A stretch of 42,041 bases of DNA from Neolewinella persica DSM 23188 (GCF_000373105.1 NZ_KB890436.1:265899-307939); one strand, 5' to 3'. Numbered from the stretch's first letter, positions 28,617 through 36,678 are shown. The notes: a model not told the origin generated them from the letters alone. A program made the numbers and translations.

Positions 28617-28677
28617 AACTTGCAACTCCTGCAACTCCTGCAAGGGAGCGCAGCGACCAACCTGTAACCTGTACAAC
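28617..28677. repeat. Inverted heptad repeat ending at the response-regulator start
   Basis: TTGCAACTCCTGCAACTCC followed by TGCAAGGGAGCGCAGCGACC and ACCTGTAACCTGTAC forms the inverse partner of the array at 28462-28514. The piece TGCAAGGGAGCGCAGCGACC (28639-28658) is nearly the same as the 22-23 bp unit tandemly repeated at 41614-41766. The array ends 1-2 bases before the ATG at 28679, leaving no obvious Shine-Dalgarno sequence. Confidence 0.8.
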
Positions 28678-28678
28678 T

Positions 28679-29320
28679 ATGATTCACCTCGGAATAATTG
28701 AAGACGAACCCATTATGCTCGCCAGTGTCGAGGAGTGCTTTGAAGCCAGCCGCGACGTAGTGGTGGAAATGGCGGCAACCAGTGTGGAGGACTTCCTGGC
28801 GGGGCTGCCTGAGAACAGTCCGTTGAATACTCTTTTGCTGGACATCATGTTACCTGGGATGAATGGCATCGTGGGTATTCCCCGGTTACTTGACCGCTGG
28901 CCGGAGCTGGACATCATCATGCTGACCAATTCCGATGATTCCGATAACATTTTCCGCGCTTTACAGGCCGGTGCGTTTGGCTACATCTCCAAAAAAAGGA
29001 TGAACCCCAACATCATCCGTGATGCGGTGTATACCGTCCACCGTGGAGGTTCTTACATGAGCCCGAGTATTGCCCGACAGGTGGTAGCTTATCACAACCA
29101 GCAGCGCATCAAGCGCAGTTCAGATCCAACTACTCAGCTTACTGCCCGCCAACTGGATATCGTTCAGGGACTGGTCGATAACCTCAGCTACCGGGAAATC
29201 GGAGAACGACTTGACATCAGCATCGAGACGGTCCGTGACCACATCAAGAACATTTACCGTAAGCTACGGGTGAACTCAAAGATGGAGGTAGTACAGAAAA
29301 AGATCAAAGGGGAAATTTAG
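28679..29320 (+). CDS. LuxR-family (NarL-type) response regulator
   Basis: A 213-residue two-domain regulator. The receiver domain (about 1-125) has the acidic pair E8-D9-E10, phosphoacceptor D55 in LLLDIMLPGMNG, T84 in MLTNSDDSD and K107 in GYISKKRMN. The DNA-binding HTH (about 148-213) reads LTARQLDIVQGLVDNLSYRE, IGERLDISIETVRDHIKNIY, and RKLRVNSKMEVV, the standard LuxR form. Its sensor kinase is not in the window. The ATG at 28679 directly follows the inverted heptad repeat. It is followed by a GGATTCAG repeat and a strong hairpin. Confidence 0.93.
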   Translation: MIHLGIIEDEPIMLASVEECFEASRDVVVEMAATSVEDFLAGLPENSPLNTLLLDIMLPGMNGIVGIPRLLDRWPELDIIMLTNSDDSDNIFRALQAGAFGYISKKRMNPNIIRDAVYTVHRGGSYMSPSIARQVVAYHNQQRIKRSSDPTTQLTARQLDIVQGLVDNLSYREIGERLDISIETVRDHIKNIYRKLRVNSKMEVVQKKIKGEI

Positions 29321-29325
29321 GGATC

Positions 29326-29378
29326 ACGATTCAGGGGGCAGGATTCAGTGGTCAGGATTCAAGGACCAGGATTCAGCT
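29326..29378. repeat. GGATTCAG-type tandem repeat after the response-regulator gene
   Basis: Starting 6 bp after the stop, the sequence repeats words such as GATTCAGGGGGCA, GGATTCAGTGGTCA, GGATTCAAGGACCA and GGATTCAGCTTGG, about four units of 13-14 bp. The same vocabulary (TCAGGATTCAG and its inverse) appears at 38095-38230 between the flippase and saccharopine dehydrogenase-like genes. Confidence 0.8.
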
Positions 29379-29418
29379 TGGAGGTGTTTCCAGGGAACCC
29401 TAAAGTCACACAAAGACA

Positions 29419-29472
29419 AAGGGCACAGAAAACGGAAAGCAGCTAGGTGCTTTTTGCGTTTTCTGTGCCCTT
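29419..29472. terminator. Long convergent-gene terminator hairpin
   Basis: AAGGGCACAGAAAACG (29419-29434) is perfectly inverted as CGTTTTCTGTGCCCTT (29457-29472), a 16-bp stem. Inside it AAAGCA and TGCTTT (29436-29441 and 29448-29453) extend the hairpin. On the plus strand it runs into CGTTTTTC. It lies between the convergent response-regulator and etfA genes and probably terminates both. Confidence 0.88.
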
Positions 29473-29541
29473 CGTTTTTCTATGTCTCAATGTTTCAACA
29501 TTGCTTCGAGGCACTTTGCCTTGAGCCCTAAGTACTAAACC

Positions 29542-30495
29542 CTAAAGACTCTTATGCGCCTTAATCGCCGCAGTCAAACGAGGTAGTACCTCAAAGAGGT
29601 CACCAACTACACCGTAATCGGCCGCTTTGAAGAAGGGAGCTTCCGGATCTTTGTTGACGACCACAATGGTCTTGGAACTGTTGACTCCAGCCAGGTGCTG
29701 TATGGCGCCGGAAATGCCAGCGGCAATGTAGAGATTTGGTCGAATGGCAACGCCGGTTTGGCCAACGTGTTCGTGGTGAGGACGCCAGTTGACGTCGGCC
29801 ACGGGGCGGCTACAGGCAGTAGTTGCTCCAAGGGCGTCAGCGAGGTCGGTGATGACCCCCCAGTTTTCCGGTCCCTTCAAGCCACGTCCGCCAGAGACGA
29901 CAAGTTCAGCTTCGGGGAGCGGCGTTATGCCTTCGGCCCGCTTGGTTTCCAACACTTTTACTTTGGCAGAAGGTAAGTCGACGCTTAAAGTCTCGACGTC
30001 AACCGCGCTTCCAGATTCCTCTACGGGGATAGAGTTACCAGAAAGGCTGATGACTTTGTAGTCAGTCAGAATCTCCACATCAGCAAAAGCTTTACCGGAG
30101 AAAACGGTCTTGCGCACGGTGAGCTTATCACCGGATACTTCGGGGAGGCTGTTCACACCGGGCGCCGATCCGGCATCCAGGCGAGCGGCCAGGCGACCAG
30201 TAATGTTCTTTCCGGTACTGTTGTGCGAGAGTACGATGACTTTTGCATCAAGCGCTTTGGCCGCTCCTGCAATGGCAGCTGCGAATACGCCGCTGTCGAA
30301 TCCGTTGCTAACGGCTATGTTATAAACTTTTGTGGCACCGAACCGTCCGAGATCACCGGCGTTTTCCACCGTGCCCAAAGTAAGAGCGACACAGGTGGTA
30401 CCCAGCGCTTTTGCCGTCTTGGCACCGTAGGTAACTACTTCGTGCGCAGCTTTTTTGAATTTTCCGTTGGTAGCTTCCGCGAATACAAGAACCAT
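29542..30495 (-). CDS. etfA: Electron transfer flavoprotein subunit alpha
   Basis: A 317-residue ETF alpha subunit. With EtfB it carries electrons from acyl-CoA dehydrogenases to the membrane ETF-quinone oxidoreductase. The N-terminal part (about 1-185) resembles the adenine-nucleotide-binding fold. The C-terminal FAD domain shows [20 protein letters not shown], then [40 protein letters not shown], and SGAIQHLAG followed by [15 protein letters not shown], all diagnostic. It lies 103 bp after etfB on the same strand. The spacer contains GTTGATCTATTGGGCGG, a relic of the GGTCTATT repeat. The only nearby acyl-CoA dehydrogenase is gcdH at 35101. Confidence 0.96.
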   Translation of the reverse strand: MVLVFAEATNGKFKKAAHEVVTYGAKTAKALGTTCVALTLGTVENAGDLGRFGATKVYNIAVSNGFDSGVFAAAIAGAAKALDAKVIVLSHNSTGKNITGRLAARLDAGSAPGVNSLPEVSGDKLTVRKTVFSGKAFADVEILTDYKVISLSGNSIPVEESGSAVDVETLSVDLPSAKVKVLETKRAEGITPLPEAELVVSGGRGLKGPENWGVITDLADALGATTACSRPVADVNWRPHHEHVGQTGVAIRPNLYIAAGISGAIQHLAGVNSSKTIVVVNKDPEAPFFKAADYGVVGDLFEVLPRLTAAIKAHKSL

Positions 30496-30598
30496 GGAGT
30501 ATAATTTTAGTCCGTTGATCTATTGGGCGGTTAGCCGCAGAGACCATTAGAGAGTTAGTTGATTTTGAGAGAAGGAGCGTTCCTTAAAAGTGATCTTT

Positions 30599-31333
30599 CT
30601 AGATCACCTTCGCCTCTTCGTGAAGCAGACGTACCAGCTCGGTCATGTCTTCCGGGTCTACCAGCTTTACCGCACTTTTTGCGGGAGGTAGCTCGTAGCT
30701 GGAAATGCTGGTTGTAGCGGTTGCCTCCACAGGGTCTATGACATTCAGGGGTTTACGCTTGGCCATCATGATACCGCGCATGTTCGGGATACGCTGTTCA
30801 GCCATACCTTTGGCTGCGCTGAGGGCAAACGGCGTACTTACTTCCACTACTTCAACACCGCCTTCGATGTCGCGGGTAACGGTGGCAGTCGTGCCATTCA
30901 TTTCCAGGTGACTGGCTTCACCGACGTAGGCCATGTCGAGCAGCTCTGCAACCATAGCACCTACTTCGGAGCCGTTGTAATCAATGGTTTCTTTACCAAA
31001 CAGGATCAGATCGTATCCTGCTGCCTGTGCAGCAATTTGCTTGGCAATGTAAAGGCTTCCTCCGCCTTCGGCATTCACCCGTATGGCATCATCCGCACCA
31101 ATAGCGAGGCCTTTGCGAATAACGGCATCGTTTTCCGCTGGTCCGACATTTATGATGGTAACGGTACCACCACTGGCTTCCTTCAGCTCAAGGGCACGCA
31201 CCAGGGCGTACCACTCGTCATAAGGATTCATGATGTAATTGACCCCACTACGGTCAAGGTCCGAATTATCAGCGGTTAGCTGAATCTTGGTGGTGGTTTC
31301 CGGCGTCTTGCTGACGCAGACAAGCATTTTCAT
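30599..31333 (-). CDS. etfB: Electron transfer flavoprotein subunit beta
   Basis: A 244-residue ETF beta subunit. It starts MKMLVCVSKTPETTTKIQLT at 31333 and shows the family core DEWYALVRALELKEASGGTV, IRKGLAIGADDAIRV and LILFGKETIDYNGSEVGAMV, with the C-terminal segment IPNMRGIMMAKRKPLNVIDP. It is the first gene of an etfB-etfA unit. A copy of the GGCGCG repeat family (31369-31407) lies in the leader, 36 bp before the ATG, and a -7-like box lies upstream of it. Confidence 0.96.
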   Translation of the reverse strand: MKMLVCVSKTPETTTKIQLTADNSDLDRSGVNYIMNPYDEWYALVRALELKEASGGTVTIINVGPAENDAVIRKGLAIGADDAIRVNAEGGGSLYIAKQIAAQAAGYDLILFGKETIDYNGSEVGAMVAELLDMAYVGEASHLEMNGTTATVTRDIEGGVEVVEVSTPFALSAAKGMAEQRIPNMRGIMMAKRKPLNVIDPVEATATTSISSYELPPAKSAVKLVDPEDMTELVRLLHEEAKVI

Positions 31334-31368
31334 AGGCTTGGATTAGATCGTTTTAAGCTGCCCTTTTG

Positions 31369-31407
31369 GGCGCGGTCGCAGGTACATGGCAAAGTTTTTA
31401 TGAGCAA
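31369..31407 (+). repeat. GGCGCG-family repeat copy in the etfB leader (copy D)
   Basis: GGCGCGGTCGCAGGTAC (31369-31385) matches the 17-bp end with one mismatch outside the variable pair, and GAGCAA (31402-31407) follows after 16 nt. No inverted partner was found within 200 bp, so it is a half element. It lies between the likely etfB -7 box and the etfB ATG and would be in the 5' untranslated RNA in antisense orientation. A small GCCC-TTTT-GGGC hairpin overlaps its end (31360-31371). Confidence 0.82.
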
Positions 31408-31450
31408 GGACTGATCAAAAAAATCCACTAACCCTATCCGCTAAGGCCCG

Positions 31451-31458
31451 CAAATATA
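31451..31458 (-). promoter_or_regulatory. Candidate -7 box for etfB
   Basis: On the minus strand 31458-31451 reads TATATTTG, an exact match to the Bacteroidota TAnnTTTG -7 consensus, about 118 bp before the etfB ATG. A clear -33 TTG at the expected spacing was not found, so the call rests on the -7 box alone. Confidence 0.45.
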
Positions 31459-31610
31459 CTATTGTTATGGTGCTTCGGGAAAGACTTTAGCGAATTTTCG
31501 CTAGGATGATTCGGGCCTACCTTCTTTTTACACTAAAAAGTGGTGGACAATCAATGAAATCTTTGTCCGGTACTTCCGCCAGCTACTTCAACTGAAGACT
31601 ACCCGAGGGG

Positions 31611-32021
31611 TCAGGCTGCATTCTCCCGATTCATAGTCACTTCGTACGATTTAAGTCGGAGAGCCTGGTTTTCGGCAACAGCATTAAGTACCTTGAGTTC
31701 TTCATTTAGTTGTTCCTTCTTTGTCGGATCTTCCCCGAAAAAGCGCCGCTTTCGGTTTATATCCAGAATGCGCTGAACGGTTTCGTTCAGGGCAATTTTA
31801 GTTTTTAGGTAACGATACTTGATGTTTCTCCTGGTACTCATAAGCTCTTGGGTCTTTTTGGTCAATAAACAATTGACGACAAGAAAATCAACTCCTAGCC
31901 CATTCTTTAGGGCGCTCTCAATAATCGCTTTAACGACGATGAAAACTACGTAATTATTGTCAAAAATGCAAGTTTTATCACAATTGAATTCGGAGCATTT
32001 GCGGTTTATTTGCCGTTCCAC
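31611..32021 (-). CDS. Hypothetical protein (orphan ORF, unrecognised)
   Basis: An open frame of 136 residues, starting MERQINRKCSEFNCDKTCIF. Two cysteines flank a short N-terminal basic segment, then a hydrophobic stretch (about 23-50) and a charged helical C-terminal half rich in Lys, Glu, Asn and Arg. I do not recognise a family. The codon composition is more AT-rich than in neighbouring genes, suggesting either recent gain or a degrading gene. An internal ATG (MSTRRNIKYRYLK) is an alternative start. The flanking gaps (31334-31610 and 32022-32285) hold no other gene that I can support. It could be spurious. Confidence 0.4.
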   Translation of the reverse strand: MERQINRKCSEFNCDKTCIFDNNYVVFIVVKAIIESALKNGLGVDFLVVNCLLTKKTQELMSTRRNIKYRYLKTKIALNETVQRILDINRKRRFFGEDPTKKEQLNEELKVLNAVAENQALRLKSYEVTMNRENAA

Positions 32022-32285
32022 CCAAAGAACCTTTTGTCCTGCCTTTTAGTTGGCCCGTAATGTTTGTTATGATGAAAATCTGACGTACGCCGACGAACTT
32101 AGCCCGGTAGTTGCTCCTTGGTTTTCTTGACGAATTGACCTGGCAGAACACCAGGCTGAAGCGGTTGTCTCCGGGGGCTGCTCTTTAGTTGATTTTGCAA
32201 GTACGCCCGGTGCAGTTGGCTTTGCCGCCAGGAAGAAATCTCAGGTCAATTTAGTTTCCGACACTCCTGTTTATTACCCTGAGGC

Positions 32286-33590
32286 CTAGCCTCTGAACGG
32301 ATTTCTGGCCGTCCAGGCCGGTGCGGTATAAACCGCCGGAGTAAAAATGGGAATCAGCCGGTTCAACCAGCCATAACGCGCTTTGATGAATACGGCAAAA
32401 TCTGTTGCCTCTGCACCTATAGAACTCTTAATTTCTAATGCCGTGCGACCATAATCGAGCGTGGAAAAGCCACCGTTGATGGCATCGTCTAAAAGATCGA
32501 ATAACATGTTATGATAAAGGTGGTGGCTTTGCTTATAGGCATCCTCGAGGCCGAGAAAGTGGGCATGATAAACTTTATCATTGGGGATGGCAGAAATAAA
32601 GCCAATTAGGGAGCCTTCCTCATTAAAGTAGCCATGGAGGCAGGAGTCATCACTTTTCAGAACCACCTTGTTTTGTTCTGAGTAGCCCCCCGGGTAAACG
32701 GAGAGTAACGCCCGCAACTTGTCTTTCGATTGGCAAGCCTGGGCCAGCCAGGGGAAATAGTCCGGCTGTAGATCAATGGCATTAAAATCTGCGCCCTGGC
32801 AGATCTGCTGATAGAGCGCATAAAGCCGATCTTTGTAGCTTATTACTTCTCCTACGGATAGCCGGCGCCGAGTGATGCCTTCGAGTTTGCCTCTTGCCCT
32901 ACGGTAGCGGACGCGGTATTTGCTGGTCAGGCTGGCAAGGTAATCTTCGGTGGTATGCCATTCCGCATCGAGGTTCATCGTCATGGCCGGGTCAACGGGC
33001 AGTAGATAGTGGCCCTGAGCCTGTAACTCACGGGTAGCGGGGTGGAGGGTTGGGTAAAGGTCTTTAAGCAAGAAAGCCAGGTACCCGGACCGGCAACGCA
33101 TCAGTGTTTCGGCAATGGCAGGTAAGAGTTCGGCAGCTTCTGTGGCCGGCAGCCGATGTAGGCCATCTTGGCAAAATGGGCCGGAGGTGAGGAACTGGCC
33201 AAGGCAAAGCACCTTAAACGAGAAGGGGCTGAGGAGCAGCCGACGTAGGTCATAAGAGGAAGTTACCCCTTTTGCTTCATTACTTACGTGATCTGCAGCC
33301 CGGAAGGTAAAGGTCTGTGCCGTGAGTAAAATCTGATGCCCGTTCAGGGTGTTTTTTAATAGTATGGCTTCTGTCTGAATGCCCTGAGGCTGGTCAGCAA
33401 GAAAGGTGAAGAGCTTTCTGCTGAGCCAAAAGTCATCACTACGATTTGCGGATGGCCAGGCTTCTTCGATTTCTTCAGAAGTACTACAGCAAACCAATTG
33501 CCAGTGCTCATGCCCTTTGACCGAAATTCCCCGAGTAGGGATTGCTTCGGTTCGGGAGGGACAACAAAGTGGCAGGAAGGCAATTGACAT
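32286..33590 (-). CDS. GNAT/FemAB-like N-acetyltransferase family protein
   Basis: A 434-residue protein. The central and C-terminal part (about 200-430) resembles the FemAB-like GNAT-fold proteins common in Bacteroidota: MNLDAEWHTTEDYLASLTSK, YRVRYRRARGKLE, LYQQICQGADFN, a segment with GSLIGFISAIPNDKVYHAHF, and a final LDYGRTALEIKSSIGAEATD. Such proteins transfer acyl or aminoacyl groups, but their substrates are mostly unknown. The N-terminal 170 residues are less characteristic. The start at 33590 is the first possible; a later start near residue 26 cannot be excluded, because the first 25 residues overlap a decayed upstream reading frame. Confidence 0.72.
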   Translation of the reverse strand: MSIAFLPLCCPSRTEAIPTRGISVKGHEHWQLVCCSTSEEIEEAWPSANRSDDFWLSRKLFTFLADQPQGIQTEAILLKNTLNGHQILLTAQTFTFRAADHVSNEAKGVTSSYDLRRLLLSPFSFKVLCLGQFLTSGPFCQDGLHRLPATEAAELLPAIAETLMRCRSGYLAFLLKDLYPTLHPATRELQAQGHYLLPVDPAMTMNLDAEWHTTEDYLASLTSKYRVRYRRARGKLEGITRRRLSVGEVISYKDRLYALYQQICQGADFNAIDLQPDYFPWLAQACQSKDKLRALLSVYPGGYSEQNKVVLKSDDSCLHGYFNEEGSLIGFISAIPNDKVYHAHFLGLEDAYKQSHHLYHNMLFDLLDDAINGGFSTLDYGRTALEIKSSIGAEATDFAVFIKARYGWLNRLIPIFTPAVYTAPAWTARNPFRG

Positions 33591-33693
33591 AATACAGTTC
33601 AGACGGTGATGACCGAATTATGTAACGTGTGAACCTGAAAATAGATGGGGAATTGACGTTAATTTCGGCGCCTGCCCCTGCTGGCCCTGTTCC

Positions 33694-33792
33694 TTAGCCG
33701 TAAAGTAACCCTATTGGTCCGTCTTCGTCCTGACTTGCGAAGAAGCAAAGGCTGATCAGAAGATAAAGTGGTAGGTTTTTTAATTTTTTCAT
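33694..33792 (-). pseudogene. Remnant of a signal-peptide-bearing, collagen-like (G-x-y) secreted protein
   Basis: An ATG at 33792 (minus) opens a 32-residue frame, MKKLKNLPLYLLISLCFFAS followed by QDEDGPIGLLYG and a stop. The first 20 residues are a textbook signal peptide. After the stop the same frame continues GTGPAGAGAEINVNSPSIF, so a G-x-y run is interrupted by a TAA. Bacteroidota lipoproteins often have a Cys after FAS and then repeats such as GPIGPQG. Here the Cys is missing and the frame is broken, so a decayed gene is likelier than a real 32-residue peptide, though a small secreted peptide remains possible. It lies in the 289-bp gap between the FemAB-like and Usp genes. Confidence 0.45.
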
Positions 33793-33879
33793 GTTTTACA
33801 GGCGTTGTTATCCGGGAGAAGCGTTGGCGAATCTTAATATGTTATATCTTTCGGACTATTCATTACTCGTCTCCCTATT

Positions 33880-34701
33880 ATGATCAAAAGCATTCTTGTT
33901 CCCATAGATTTCAGTAGCGGCAGCGCTGCTGCCCTTCGCTACGCTGAAGAATTTGCCGCTACCGTTAATGCGGGCAACGTCAAAGTTGTCCATGTCTTTA
34001 CGCCGCAGACGGCGAGCGGTGACGCCGTTGTCATGCCCCCTATGGGGGAATTAATGGAACAACGGGATACGGCAATGGTCAAATTTCTTGCCGGTATTCC
34101 ATCTATTGAAGGGGTTACACGAACTTCGGAATTGCTCCTTGGCTTTGCCGCCGATAAAATCATCAAACAAAGCGAGGATTTTGACCTCATCATTATGGGG
34201 GCGACCGGTGAAACCGACTTGTTGGAAGAGGTATTCGGTAGTGTGTCTTCGGCTGTAGCAGGTAGAGCTGAATGTCCGGTCCTATTGGTGCCAGGGAAGG
34301 CCAAATTTCGCCCGTTTGACCATATTCTCTACGCCAGCAACAGCCTTTCGCTCAGCCGGCGTGCTGTTTTGGAATTCATGGACTTCAACGACCTATTCAA
34401 CGCAAGGGTACACTTTGTCCACGTTAACGATGAGGAAGGCCTGCACGAGGGGCAGCGAGAACGCCTCTTCGCACCGCTGTTTAATAATCCCGAACCTGAA
34501 TTCGCTTTCGAGATCAAAGAAGTAACCGCGGAGTCGGTGCAGGATGGCTTGATAGATTACCTCAAAACACATAAGATAGAACTTGCGGTGATGGTGACCA
34601 AACAGCGGGGGTTCTGGAGCAAATTGTTCCACCGTAGTGAGGTGCGCCAAATGGTTTTGCACCCGGAAACACCGATGCTGATCCTGCATTTGGAAGAGTA
34701 G
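33880..34701 (+). CDS. Universal stress protein, tandem UspA domains
   Basis: A 273-residue cytoplasmic protein with two Usp domains (about 1-146 and 147-273). The first starts IKSILVPIDFSSGSAAALRY and ends in GATGETDLLEEVFGSVSSAV followed by CPVLLVP. This is close to the G-2x-G-9x-G(S/T) nucleotide-binding motif, so it may bind ATP. The second starts FDHILYASNSLSLSRRAVLE and lacks a clear glycine loop, as usual for degenerate second domains. The likely role is a stress or starvation response regulator; no partner is evident. A TATATCTTTCG stretch about 30 bp before the ATG resembles a weak -7 box. Confidence 0.92.
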   Translation: MIKSILVPIDFSSGSAAALRYAEEFAATVNAGNVKVVHVFTPQTASGDAVVMPPMGELMEQRDTAMVKFLAGIPSIEGVTRTSELLLGFAADKIIKQSEDFDLIIMGATGETDLLEEVFGSVSSAVAGRAECPVLLVPGKAKFRPFDHILYASNSLSLSRRAVLEFMDFNDLFNARVHFVHVNDEEGLHEGQRERLFAPLFNNPEPEFAFEIKEVTAESVQDGLIDYLKTHKIELAVMVTKQRGFWSKLFHRSEVRQMVLHPETPMLILHLEE

Positions 34702-34705
34702 AAAG

Positions 34706-34755
34706 TCAAAGAGTCAAGTAGCCAAAGCGTCGTACTGGACTGCTTGACTCTTTGA
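34706..34755. terminator. Hairpin after the universal stress gene
   Basis: TCAAAGAGTCAAG (34706-34718) is perfectly inverted as CTTGACTCTTTGA (34743-34755), a 13-bp stem with a 24-nt loop, starting 5 bp after the stop. The arms are made of short related words (AAAGTCA, AAGAGTCA, AGTAGCCA, AAGCGTC). There is no long U tract. It is another example of a stop-codon-proximal word-repeat hairpin in this window. Confidence 0.6.
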
Positions 34756-34778
34756 TTGCCTGACGCTCTGACTAATAA

Positions 34779-34943
34779 GGCGCGACCGCAGGTGCAAAGT
34801 AAATTTTAAGGAGCAAGCCTCCCCGGACGAAGTGCCCTCCGGGCACGAGTGTAGCGCCTCGCTCCGTGTGCGCGACGAGCGGTACTTGCCGCAGCTCCTT
34901 CCTCCCTTATCCCTTCCGCTCTTTATCTTGACAACGTCGCGCC
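34779..34943 (+). repeat. 165-bp GGCGCG-family element upstream of gcdH (copy E)
   Basis: The left end GGCGCGACCGCAGGTGC (34779-34795) is followed after 15 nt by GAGCAA (34811-34816). The outer eight bases are inverted as GTCGCGCC at 34936-34943, with a purine/pyrimidine-rich inner arm (GCTCCTTCCTCCCTTATCCC) resembling the right arm of the rpoB-rpoC copy. The centre has GTGCCC-TCC-GGGCAC and other GC-rich palindromes. It occupies much of the 399-bp gap between the Usp gene and gcdH. The remaining 157 bp before gcdH hold no ORF; they include GCGGAGCGACC and AAGCGAAGCGCTGCG, words like those in the array at 41614-41766. Confidence 0.82.
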
Positions 34944-35100
34944 GCCGGAGGTAAATGGCACCGTTAGGTTGCGGAGCGACCTTTCTCCAGCCTAAGGTAA
35001 GCAAGCGAAGCGCTGCGAACGTCACCTGCTGCTGCTCATTCTATTATTCTCCCATTCTATTATTCTCTCTCCTTATCTTCGTGCCACCAAATTAAGTATC

Positions 35101-36336
35101 ATGCCCACCACCACGAATAAAAAGTCATTTACCACCAAGGCGGATTTTCACCAGTCTTCCAGCCCGGATCGTTTTCAGCACCACGACTATATGGGCGTGG
35201 ATGACCTGCTGACCGACGAACACAAGATGGCGCGTGACGCTGTCCGCGACTGGGTAAAGGCAGAAGTGAGTCCAATTATCGACGATGCTGCCATGCGCGG
35301 CGTTTGCCCGACGCACCTGTTTAAAGGCCTGGCCGAAATTGGGGCCTTTGGCCCCAGCCTCCCCGTGGAGTACGGCGGTGGCGGAATGGATGAAATCGCC
35401 TACGGCGTCATTATGCAGGAACTGGAACGTTGCGATTCCGGCTTGCGTTCCATGGCTTCCGTACAGGGTAGCCTGGTGATGTATCCGATCTACAAGTATG
35501 CCACAGAGGAGCAAAAAATGAAGTACTTACCCAAACTTGGCAGCGGGGAGTTCATCGGCTGCTTCGGCCTTACGGAACCTGACTCGGGTTCTGACCCCGG
35601 AAGTATGACGACCAACATCAAGGACGCTGGAGACCACTACCTGCTTAATGGCGCAAAGATGTGGATCACCAATAGCCCGGTAGCTGACGTTGCCGTCGTT
35701 TGGGCCCGCGATGAAGACAATAAGATTCGCGGCATGGTCGTCGAATCTCAGTGGGAAGGCTTTAGCGCTCCGGAGATCAAAGGAAAGTGGAGCCTGCGGG
35801 CGTCCGTAACCGGGGAACTGGTATTTGACAACGTCAAAGTACCCAAGGAAAACGTATTTCCGGACATCAAGAGCCTTCGTGGCCCGCTCAGCTGCCTGAG
35901 CAAAGCACGCTACGGTATTGCCTGGGGCGCCATCGGTGCGGCGCTAGACTGCTACGACTCGGCCCTGCGGTATAGCCAGGAACGGACCCAATTCGGTAAG
36001 CCGATCGGCCAGTTCCAGCTGACGCAAAAGAAATTGGCGGAGATGATCACCGAGATATCCAAAGCCCAACTCCTTGCGTGGCGCATCGGCACCCTTGCCA
36101 ACCGGGGTGAAGCTACTCCCGCCCAAATCAGTATGGGTAAGCGCAACAACGTAAACATGGCGCTGGAGATCGCGCGCGAAGCGCGCCAGATTCACGGCGG
36201 TATGGGCATCACTGACGAATACCCGATCATGCGCCACATGGCCAACCTGGAATCCGTGATTACCTACGAAGGTACGCATGACATCCACCTGCTGATTACG
36301 GGGATGGACGTTACTGGGTTTAATGGGTTTGCTTAA
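35101..36336 (+). CDS. gcdH: Glutaryl-CoA dehydrogenase-type acyl-CoA dehydrogenase
   Basis: A 411-residue FAD enzyme that oxidises and decarboxylates glutaryl-CoA to crotonyl-CoA, passing electrons to ETF. Landmarks are an N-terminal helical domain with MQELERCDSGLRSMASVQGS, the FAD/substrate segment GCFGLTEPDSGSDPGSM, WITNSPVADVAVVWAR, KGKWSLRASVTGELVFDNV, YSQERTQFGKPIGQFQL, and the catalytic glutamate E390 in TYEGTHDIHLL, a GCDH-type ending. The ATG at 35101 is the only good start; residues 1-30 are a polar extension. The etfB-etfA genes at 29.5-31.3 kb would provide its electron acceptor. Two inverted GGCGCG-family ends lie on either side. Confidence 0.92.
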   Translation: MPTTTNKKSFTTKADFHQSSSPDRFQHHDYMGVDDLLTDEHKMARDAVRDWVKAEVSPIIDDAAMRGVCPTHLFKGLAEIGAFGPSLPVEYGGGGMDEIAYGVIMQELERCDSGLRSMASVQGSLVMYPIYKYATEEQKMKYLPKLGSGEFIGCFGLTEPDSGSDPGSMTTNIKDAGDHYLLNGAKMWITNSPVADVAVVWARDEDNKIRGMVVESQWEGFSAPEIKGKWSLRASVTGELVFDNVKVPKENVFPDIKSLRGPLSCLSKARYGIAWGAIGAALDCYDSALRYSQERTQFGKPIGQFQLTQKKLAEMITEISKAQLLAWRIGTLANRGEATPAQISMGKRNNVNMALEIAREARQIHGGMGITDEYPIMRHMANLESVITYEGTHDIHLLITGMDVTGFNGFA

Positions 36337-36358
36337 GGGAATAACTTCCTCGAAACGC

Positions 36359-36562
36359 TTAGAAGAAGGCCTTGACATCGTACTTGATGTTGAGGCCTTC
36401 TTGTTCAAATTCAACGATGTATCGCCCAATCTCCCAGTAAGCCAGGAGAAGTTCACGATTGACGGAGGTAATGGCAGCGGCTCGGCCAGCTTGATAGCGG
36501 GTTCCAATACGGCTGAGGAGAGAGGTGTACTGGCGATCAAAAGTAAGCGGTGGGGTGGGCAT
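36359..36562 (-). pseudogene. Truncated DUF1016 (YhcG-like PDDEXK nuclease) N-terminal fragment
   Basis: A 67-residue reading frame. Residues about 8-56 resemble the N-terminal helical domain of DUF1016/YhcG proteins: YTSLLSRIGTRYQAGRAAAI, then SVNRELLLAYWEIGRYIVEF. Full-length members are about 330-370 residues and have a C-terminal PD-(D/E)XK nuclease domain, absent here. The frame then ends after EGLNIKYDVKAFF. The last bases form a long inverted repeat (AGAAGGCCT at 36362-36370 with AGGCCTTCT at 36392-36400), and nothing further of the gene is seen downstream. It is either a remnant or a short DUF1016-N-only protein. The 388-bp gap between gcdH and the flippase holds only this and the repeat copy F. 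Confidence 0.6.
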
Positions 36563-36678
36563 AATTGTATGGTTTATGCCTTAAATGTAGTGTGTTAAGC
36601 GTTAAAAATAATATTTGTTTGTTTATATGATAAAACAAACAGTAGCTTTGATTTCGGGCTAAGCAGCAATCAAAAAAA

